Shown: one piece after another, positions 58,527-64,000 of the stretch | Numbering within the stretch: position 1 is the stretch's first letter | How the letters are laid out: each line of letters opens with the position of its first letter | Assembly: GCA_029224465.1 (NCBI GenBank) | Contig: JAQXUQ010000030.1 | Span: 52,807 to 116,806 of the forward strand | Direction of reading: 5' to 3' | Source of the DNA: Bacillota bacterium | GTDB lineage: Bacteria > Bacillota > Clostridia > Lachnospirales > Lachnospiraceae | DNA: 64,000 bases | The notes under the pieces: generated by a model | Database searches by the model: none | The model's input: only the letters and a program-made list of their open reading frames with translations | What the model was told of the DNA's origin: nothing | Translations under genes and position numbers: made by a program

Positions 58527-59219
58527 ATGCGGACCGGGGATCAGATGGATGGCGGCAGTGAGGGCTGCGACGCTGCTTCGGAGAAGCTCTGGGAAATGAA
58601 GGACCAGATGTTTTCCGTGGAGCGCATGTACAGGTTTGTGAAGGATTTTGCCGATAAAGCGGAGTTTACACAGACGCAGGCGGCGCTTCCTTACGCATGG
58701 GACAGACACAGCGGGCAGTACCGGAGGGGAAACGGGAAGGTACCGTACATTTATCATCCGCTCGTCATGGCCTGCCACGCGCTTGCGCTGCAGCTGGAAG
58801 AGGATGACCTTCTTTCTGCGATTCTGCTGCATGATGTCTGCGAGGATTGTTTTGACGAAAACGGGGTGAGAATACAGCCGGAAGCGCTTCCGGTCGGCGC
58901 GGCCGCAAGGGAGACGGTACGGCTCTTAACCAAACCGGAAGCGCTGCTTCCCGGCTGGGAGGAGAAGTATTACGGGGGTATTTCCGGCAGCAGGCTGGCT
59001 GTAATCGTCAAGGTCCTCGACCGCTGCAACAATATTTCCATGATGGCCGCGGGCTTTTCCAGAGAGAAGATGGCGGAATACATTGTGGAAACGGAAAAAT
59101 ATGTTCTGCCCCTTCTGGACATCATGAAAAAGCGCTACGGGTCCACGTGCTATAACGCGGCATTTCTGATCAAATACCAGATGCTGAGCGATCTCGAAAA
59201 CCTGAAACGGATACTGTGA
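58527..59219 (+). CDS. HD-domain phosphohydrolase, (p)ppGpp hydrolase-like
   Basis: 230 residues with AAAGGG before the ATG. The HD site is made by Y-I-Y-H-P-L-V-M-A and L-L-H-D-V-C-E-D (about 80-115), the spacing of the RelA/SpoT hydrolase domain, with K-V-L-D-R-C-N-N further on. No synthetase domain is present, so it may be a small alarmone hydrolase or another nucleotide hydrolase. It lies 31 bases before the flavoprotein gene and may be transcribed with the hydrogenase genes. Confidence 0.82.
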   Translation: MRTGDQMDGGSEGCDAASEKLWEMKDQMFSVERMYRFVKDFADKAEFTQTQAALPYAWDRHSGQYRRGNGKVPYIYHPLVMACHALALQLEEDDLLSAILLHDVCEDCFDENGVRIQPEALPVGAAARETVRLLTKPEALLPGWEEKYYGGISGSRLAVIVKVLDRCNNISMMAAGFSREKMAEYIVETEKYVLPLLDIMKKRYGSTCYNAAFLIKYQMLSDLENLKRIL

Positions 59220-59250
59220 CATTTTGTGATTCTTCGGAAAGGACATCGGT

Positions 59251-61086
59251 ATGGAACGACTGAAAATCGAAAGACCCGAACAGGGGCAGCGGGTTCTCCA
59301 GAATCTTTATCAGGATATCACAAGGAGAATTACCGCAAGCCCGAACGGCATGTGTCCGGTCGATATGACGCTCAATTTCGTCCGGACAGCGCACGCGCAG
59401 AGCTGCGGAAAATGCACGCCCTGCCGGGCGGGACTCGAACAGATCGAGAAAATGATCCGCTCGATCATGTACGGCGACGCGGAAGATGATGTGCTGGAAC
59501 GCATCCGCTTCTGCGCGGAAGTGATCCGTGACACCGCGGACTGCGCGATCGGTTATGAAACCGCGGAGATGGTACTGCAGGCGCTTTCCGGGTTCCGCGA
59601 TGATTTTGAAGAACATTTGAAGCGCGGGAAATGCGCGTACGGCACGAGACAGGCGATCCCGTGCACGGCAACCTGTCCTGCGCATGTGGATGTGCCGGGC
59701 TACATCGCCCTGATCAAGGCCGGCCGGTATGAGGACGCGGTCCGTCTGATCCGTAAGGACAATCCGTTTCCTTCGGTATGCGGGTATGTATGCGAGCATC
59801 CGTGCGAAAACAAATGCCGCCGCGCCATGGTCGACGCGCCTGTCAATATCTGCGGGCTCAAGCGCTACGCGGTGGATCACGCGGGCTTTATTCCGACGCC
59901 GCCCTGCGCGCCTTCCACAGGGAAGAAGGTGGCTGTTGTCGGCGGCGGGCCCGGCGGTCTGACCGCGGCTTATTATCTGACGCTCATGGGACACAAGGTC
60001 AGGGTTTATGAGCAGAGAGAAAAGCTCGGCGGTATGCTGCGCTACGGCATTCCCGATTACCGGCTGCCGCAGGACATTCTGGACCGGGATATTCAGTACA
60101 TTCTGAATACCGGCGTCGAGGCGTGGTACAACATCGTGGTCGGAGAGGATGTGCAGATCGAAGAGCTCAAGCAGGAGTTTGACGCGGTCTATGTTTCGAT
60201 CGGCGCGCACGATCACAGAAGCCTCGGTATTGAGGGAGAAAACGGCACCAATGTCATCAGCGCCGTAGAGATGCTGCGCGGTGTCGGAGAAGGCAGAATC
60301 CCGGATATGCGCGGCAAGAGTGTTGTCGTTGTCGGCGGCGGAAACGTCGCGATGGACGCGACGAGAACGAGCCTGCGGCTTGGCGCTTCGAAGGTCATCT
60401 GCGCGTACAGAAGAAGGATTGAAGATATGACCGCGCTTCCGGAAGAAGTGCAGGAAGCGCAGGCGGAGGGCGCGGATATCCGCACGCTCATGGCGCCGGA
60501 TCATATCGAGCTCGATGAAAACGGAAAAGTCAGGGCGTTCTGGGCACAGCCGCAGATCATCTCGGCGGTGCAGCGCGGCGGCAGAACCGGCGTGCGTTCC
60601 GCGGACAAGCCGGCGGTGCGGATTCCCTGTGACTACGTGGTTGTCGCGATTGGACAGTCAATCCATTCCAAACCGTTTGAGTCTGCCGGCATGAAAACAC
60701 ACAGAGGCGCCATCGAGGCCGAGCGAACGAGTTTTGTGCCGGAGTCGGGGAATGTTTTTGCGGGAGGAGACGCGGTTTCCGGGCCTGCTACCGTGATTCT
60801 TGCCGTCGCGGCAGGAAAAGTGGCTTCTGACAATATCGACAGCTTCCTCGGCTATCACCATAAGATCGCGGTGGATGTGAATGTGCCGGAGCCGCCGATG
60901 AACAATATGCCGCCGTGCGGCCGCGTGGTGCTCAAGGCGAAGGAGCTTTCAGGAACCGAGGGGGATTTCTCGCTGGTTACGGAAGGAATGTCGGATGAGG
61001 AAGCATATCAGGAGTGCTCGCGGTGCCTTCGCTGTGACCGCTTCGGCTACGGCCTGTTCAGGGGAGGGAGGTCGCTCGAATGGTAA
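59251..61086 (+). CDS. GltD/NfnB-like FAD-NAD(P) oxidoreductase with NuoF-type N-terminal Fe-S domain
   Basis: 611 residues. The N-terminus (about 45-115) has S-C-G-K-C-T-P-C-R, as in the C-terminal Fe-S part of NuoF. Then a dihydroprymidine-dehydrogenase-type Fe-S domain has C-T-A-T-C-P-A-H-V-D and C-G-Y-V-C-E-H-P-C. FAD binding is G-G-G-P-G-G-L-T-A-A (about 230) and NAD(P) binding G-G-G-N-V-A-M-D (about 361); A-G-G-D-A-V-S-G closes the FAD site. It overlaps the hydrogenase gene, so it likely passes electrons between NAD(P)H and that enzyme. Confidence 0.9.
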   Translation: MERLKIERPEQGQRVLQNLYQDITRRITASPNGMCPVDMTLNFVRTAHAQSCGKCTPCRAGLEQIEKMIRSIMYGDAEDDVLERIRFCAEVIRDTADCAIGYETAEMVLQALSGFRDDFEEHLKRGKCAYGTRQAIPCTATCPAHVDVPGYIALIKAGRYEDAVRLIRKDNPFPSVCGYVCEHPCENKCRRAMVDAPVNICGLKRYAVDHAGFIPTPPCAPSTGKKVAVVGGGPGGLTAAYYLTLMGHKVRVYEQREKLGGMLRYGIPDYRLPQDILDRDIQYILNTGVEAWYNIVVGEDVQIEELKQEFDAVYVSIGAHDHRSLGIEGENGTNVISAVEMLRGVGEGRIPDMRGKSVVVVGGGNVAMDATRTSLRLGASKVICAYRRRIEDMTALPEEVQEAQAEGADIRTLMAPDHIELDENGKVRAFWAQPQIISAVQRGGRTGVRSADKPAVRIPCDYVVVAIGQSIHSKPFESAGMKTHRGAIEAERTSFVPESGNVFAGGDAVSGPATVILAVAAGKVASDNIDSFLGYHHKIAVDVNVPEPPMNNMPPCGRVVLKAKELSGTEGDFSLVTEGMSDEEAYQECSRCLRCDRFGYGLFRGGRSLEW

Positions 61087-62855
61087 CAACTATGGTGAAC
61101 ATCAAAATCAACGGTCTTTCGCTTTCCGTTCCCGAGGGGACGACGATTCTTACGGCAGCCGAAAGCCACGGAATCTCGATTCCGCATCTTTGTTATCTCG
61201 AGAAAATCAATGAAATCGGCGCCTGCAGGCTCTGCTGCGTCGAGGTTAAGGGGGAAGAAAAGCTGGTGCCTTCCTGCATCACAAAGGCAGCCGAAGGCAT
61301 GGAAGTCATTACGAATTCGCAGCGCGTGCGAAGCAGAGCGAGAACGAATCTGCAGTTTCTGATGAGCCAGCACGACGGCAGGTGCACCCAATGTGTCCTG
61401 TCCGGGAACTGCCGTCTGCAGACGCTCTGCAACGAAATGAATATCAGCCTGGACGGATTTTATGAAGATATTCCGAAGGGCAGGCGTACATACTGGCCGG
61501 CCGAGTTTCCGCTGCAGCGGGACGCGACGCGCTGCATCAAGTGTATGCGGTGCATTCAGACCTGCGACAAGGTGCAGAAGGTTTCTGTATGGGATCTGAT
61601 TTCGGGCGGCGCATGGGCAAGGGTAGATGTGCATGACGGGCTCGATATCCGGGAATCGGACTGCACACTCTGCGGTCAGTGCATTGTGAACTGTCCGACC
61701 GGCGCGCTCAAGGAACGCAGCGACACCGAGGCTGTCATGCGCTGCATTGATAATAAAGACATTATTACTATCGCGCAGATTGCGCCGGCGATCCGGACGG
61801 CATGGGGAGAAAGTCTCGGCATGTCTCCGGAAGAAGCGACGAGCGAGAAGCTCTGCGGTATTCTGAAGGCGTGCGGCTTTGATTATGTTTTTGACACAAG
61901 CTTCGGCGCGGACCTGACAATTATGGAAGAAGCGTCGGAGTTCCTTGCAAGGAAGGGCAAAGGCGATCTGGACAAATATCCGATGTTCACGAGCTGCTGT
62001 CCCGGCTGGGTACGTTTCTGCAAAACGCATTACCCGGAGCTCACCGGCCAGCTTTCAACATCGAAGAGCCCGCATCAGATGTTCGGCGCGGTGATCAAGT
62101 CGTATTTTGCCGAGAAGGAAGGCATTGATCCTTCCAGAATCCGCACAGTATCGATCATGCCCTGCATCGCGAAGAAGGCCGAGGCGGCGCTCCCGACTAT
62201 GAAGAACGCGGAGGGGCTTTCTGATGTCGATTATGTGCTGACGACGAGAGAAGTTGTCCGCATGATCAACATGGAAAATATTCAGGCAGGACAGATCCGG
62301 GAAACACCGTTTGATAATCCGATGGCGGATTATACGGGCGCAGGCGTCATCTTCGGCGTGACGGGCGGCGTTATGGAGGCCGCGCTCCGCTCGGCGGCAT
62401 ATTTTGTCACGGGAAAGAATCCGGAGCCGGACGCGTTCAAGGCGGTGCGCGGCAGGCACGCGGAAGAGTGTGCGTGGCGCGAGCTCGAGATGGAGATCGG
62501 AGGAGAGAAAATCCGGGTCGCGGTCGCTTCGGGCCTTCGGAATGCGGATCTTCTGTGTACGGCAATTGTGCGCGGCGAAGTGAAATATGATTTTGTCGAG
62601 ATCATGGCGTGCCCGAACGGATGCTCGGGCGGCGGCGGACAGCCGCGGCATCAGGATGATATCGACCGGCGCGGCTGCAGAGGAGAAGTTCTGTATAAGA
62701 TAGATCAGAAACTGCCGCTGCGTTACAGTCATGAAAATCCGGATATACAGAAGCTCTATCATGATTATCTTGAAAAGCCTTTATCGGAGAAGGCGGAAGA
62801 TTTGCTGCATACGGATCATTTCGGCTGGAGGATGCCGGGGGAAGAGAATATTTAA
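61080..62855 (+). CDS. hydA: [FeFe]-hydrogenase, group A
   Basis: 591 residues; GGGAGGGAGG is 8 bases before ATG 61080. Plant-type [2Fe-2S] domain with C-Y-L and C-R-L-C-C; His-ligated cluster H-D-G-R-C-T-Q-C-V-L-S-G-N-C (about 97-110); two [4Fe-4S] motifs C-I-K-C-M-R-C-I-Q-T-C and C-T-L-C-G-Q-C-I-V-N-C-P. H-cluster signatures: L1 T-S-C-C-P-G-W (about 302), L2 M-P-C-I-A-K-K-A-E (about 359), L3 M-A-C-P-N-G-C-S-G-G-G-G-Q-P (about 508). The GltD-like partner fits group A2, but phylogeny is needed. It makes or uses hydrogen. Confidence 0.95.
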   Translation: MVTTMVNIKINGLSLSVPEGTTILTAAESHGISIPHLCYLEKINEIGACRLCCVEVKGEEKLVPSCITKAAEGMEVITNSQRVRSRARTNLQFLMSQHDGRCTQCVLSGNCRLQTLCNEMNISLDGFYEDIPKGRRTYWPAEFPLQRDATRCIKCMRCIQTCDKVQKVSVWDLISGGAWARVDVHDGLDIRESDCTLCGQCIVNCPTGALKERSDTEAVMRCIDNKDIITIAQIAPAIRTAWGESLGMSPEEATSEKLCGILKACGFDYVFDTSFGADLTIMEEASEFLARKGKGDLDKYPMFTSCCPGWVRFCKTHYPELTGQLSTSKSPHQMFGAVIKSYFAEKEGIDPSRIRTVSIMPCIAKKAEAALPTMKNAEGLSDVDYVLTTREVVRMINMENIQAGQIRETPFDNPMADYTGAGVIFGVTGGVMEAALRSAAYFVTGKNPEPDAFKAVRGRHAEECAWRELEMEIGGEKIRVAVASGLRNADLLCTAIVRGEVKYDFVEIMACPNGCSGGGGQPRHQDDIDRRGCRGEVLYKIDQKLPLRYSHENPDIQKLYHDYLEKPLSEKAEDLLHTDHFGWRMPGEENI

Positions 62856-63273
62856 GTGAGTGGCAGGCGGCCATCCGAACAAAGATTTTCTCATACAGGA
62901 GGAATTGCAAGCCGTTGCGCCTCGGTGTAGGTAACGATACAGCGTCAGAGGGCAAGTCATGGCAGTCCACAAGCCCGCATTGACCGGGATCGGACCGGGC
63001 TTTTCATGCAATACGCCGTCACTGCATCGTATTGCATAGAAATTTAAAGACATTTCTATCGCACGTCGCGGTATTGCCTGGATTCGGGCCGAATCCAGGC
63101 AATAGGCTCCGTGCCTTGCAAAATGTCTTGGATTATCTATGCAAATCCGGGCACGCTGTCGCTATTGCATTGCACATGCCGCCGAACATCCGGCCTCGCG
63201 CCACCGGGCACCTGCCCCGCGCCGCAAGTCGTGAAAACAATTTTTGGAGCCAAATAACTTTATGTCTTTCCGC
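62856..63273. repeat. Intergenic palindromic repeat element, copy D
   Basis: This gene-free gap contains TTCATGCAATACG (63003-63015), TATTGCATAGAAA (63030-63042), a 33-base palindrome (63072-63104) with arms starting TATTGCCTGGATTCGG, a 25-base block (63121-63145) that matches copy C at 23 positions, and CTATTGCAT (63162-63170). Order and spacing of the shared blocks are like copy C, so C and D are the same element of about 170-180 bases. Confidence 0.8.
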
Positions 63274-63303
63274 TTGACATACCACCGCGGATTATTGTAT
63301 TAT
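63274..63303 (+). promoter_or_regulatory. Promoter of tRNA-Pro
   Basis: TTGACA (63274-63279), an 18-base spacer and TATTAT (63298-63303) lie about 43 bases before the tRNA. Confidence 0.75.
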
Positions 63304-63345
63304 TACTCTTGCTCTGAACAAAGGATAAGTAAGAGTGATACAATT

Positions 63346-63419
63346 CGAGGCGTGGCTCAGTTTGGTAGAGCGCCGCGTTCGGGACGCGGAGGCCGCAAGT
63401 TCGAATCTTGTCGCCTCGA
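63346..63419 (+). tRNA. tRNA-Pro, anticodon CGG
   Basis: A full cloverleaf of 74 bases without CCA: acceptor CGAGGCG with CGCCTCG, D-arm GCTC and GAGC around the AGTTTGGTA loop, anticodon stem CCGCG with CGCGG around TTCGGGA, so the anticodon is CGG and reads CCG proline codons. T-arm GCAAG with CTTGT (one G-U pair) around TTCGAAT; discriminator base A. Confidence 0.95.
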
Positions 63420-63426
63420 TGACAGA

Positions 63427-63469
63427 AAAACTCCGGAATTTACTGAAGATCAGTAAATTCCGGAGTTTT
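63427..63469 (+). terminator. Terminator after tRNA-Pro
   Basis: 20 bases (63427-63446, beginning AAAACTCCGG) pair exactly with 63450-63469 around the loop AGA; the 3' arm ends in TTTT. The group II intron begins nine bases later. Confidence 0.95.
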
Positions 63470-63477
63470 CGTTTATG

Positions 63478-64000
63478 GTGCGCCCGGCGGCGCACGTTTC
63501 TAACCGGTGAAAGTCCGGAATCCGCCCGGTAGTGGGAAGGATACAGCCGAAGGCAAGGGTGTCCATCGCGAGGTGGAATCTGAAGGAAGCCGGATTCGGG
63601 GAACATACTAACCCGAGGGCAAACCTCCGGCCTGACGAACAGAAATCTCATATAAGGTTTTCGCTGAGGGTAAGACTGCGAGACAAGCCGAAGCCCAGTA
63701 ACTACACGGAATCAGCGGGAATAAATGAGGCAGGTAGATGGAGGGAAAGAAACGTGTGGTACCCGGGGAGGCCTGTGCGATATGCTCTGAAAGGAGTAAC
63801 CACTGCCAAAAGCAGTGCTGAACGCACAGGAGTCAGCAGAGGCCATAGTAGCGGCATGGCCGCGAAGGGCTAAATCAACAGGAGTTCCAAGTACGACCCG
63901 GAAAGGAGGAGAGAGCGAATGGGTACAGAAAACGCCAGCAATGACGGCTGCTCACAAAGAGATAGCGCGGAACGCAAAGGGGATGTGAGAGCGCACCGCT
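63478..64000 (+). mobile_element. Group II intron, 5' part
   Basis: The conserved intron start GTGCG lies at 63478-63482, followed by about 440 non-coding bases with the pattern of a group II ribozyme domain I: AACCGGTGAAAGTCCGG hairpin, several GAAA/GGAA tetraloop motifs and purine-rich joints. A reverse transcriptase reading frame begins at 63919. The intron runs off the window, so domains II-VI and the 3' boundary are not seen. Insertion just behind a terminator hairpin recalls class C introns, but the subclass is undecided. Confidence 0.85.
63919..64000 (+). CDS. ltrA: Group II intron reverse transcriptase/maturase, N-terminus only
   Basis: The frame from ATG 63919, 10 bases after AAAGGAGGAG, reads MGTENASNDGC and remains open to the window end (27 codons). 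The short part is too small for domains, but the location inside an intron core and the strong ribosome site make an LtrA-type protein the natural reading. Confidence 0.75.
   Translation, partial: MGTENASNDGCSQRDSAERKGDVRAHR

Noticed and set aside
63532..63873. A 113-codon frame downstream of tRNA-Pro
   Set aside because: It lies wholly in the non-coding ribozyme core of the group II intron and has no homology.

Overview
The window looks like chromosomal DNA from an anaerobic, low-to-mid GC Bacillota, most likely a Lachnospiraceae-type Clostridium. The signs are strong AGGAGG-type ribosome sites with some GTG/TTG starts, lipoproteins with L-x-x-C boxes, a reverse rubrerythrin with PerR, a group A [FeFe]-hydrogenase with a TM1266-type regulator, and a DUF6472 protein. 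No species call is possible from the sequence alone.

Region 1 (1-24.3 kb) is visibly more AT-rich and is catabolic. It starts with a cut-off methylmalonate/malonate-semialdehyde dehydrogenase (iolA/mmsA type, minus strand), an IclR regulator, a HAD phosphatase and a DeoR regulator. A long plus-strand operon (4.4-15.5 kb) follows: class II aldolase, IolC-type kinase, a YcxB-like protein, a TRAP transporter (DctP, DctQ, DctM), a mannitol-dehydrogenase-family enzyme, a zinc dehydrogenase, a class III CoA-transferase and two crotonase paralogs. IolC, the aldolase and IolA form the lower half of inositol breakdown, but the upper half (IolG/E/D/B) is replaced by another enzyme set, so this may be an undescribed route from a polyhydroxy acid into 2-deoxy-5-keto-gluconate. 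Next comes a LacI-type regulator fused to a complete solute-binding-protein domain, facing an ABC sugar importer (binding protein plus two permeases, no ATPase) with a metallo-hydrolase, two MgtC-like proteins and a HAD hydrolase.

Region 2 (24.3-38.5 kb) changes to higher GC with AT-rich islets: rubrerythrin/PerR, a two-component system, a 5'-truncated hicA with intact hicB, TrmL, an MBOAT/SGNH acylation pair, mutY, an HTH-Fic protein, a YkgJ-type protein, an AbiE toxin-antitoxin pair, rlmH and a FliB-like cysteine protein.

Region 3 (38.5-64 kb) is GC-rich and mostly core: tRNA-dihydrouridine synthase, ThrH, a DUF3810 membrane protease-like protein, threonine ammonia-lyase, a secreted protein, an XRE regulator, a GGDEF cyclase, a YfhO protein, a NEW3-domain/ABC exporter-type trio, a phosphate block (Pho box, Na/Pi cotransporter with PhoU domain, PhoP/PhoR-like pair), a substrate-binding lipoprotein with a TM1266-type regulator behind a structured leader, an HD hydrolase, and a GltD-like flavoprotein with [FeFe]-hydrogenase. 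The window ends with tRNA-Pro(CGG), its terminator, and the 5' part of a group II intron whose reverse transcriptase runs off the end.

Four intergenic spaces (about 38.6, 43.6, 52.6 and 63.1 kb) carry related palindromic sequences that look like one dispersed repeat family. With the hybrid operon, this is the most interesting unexplained structure in the window.
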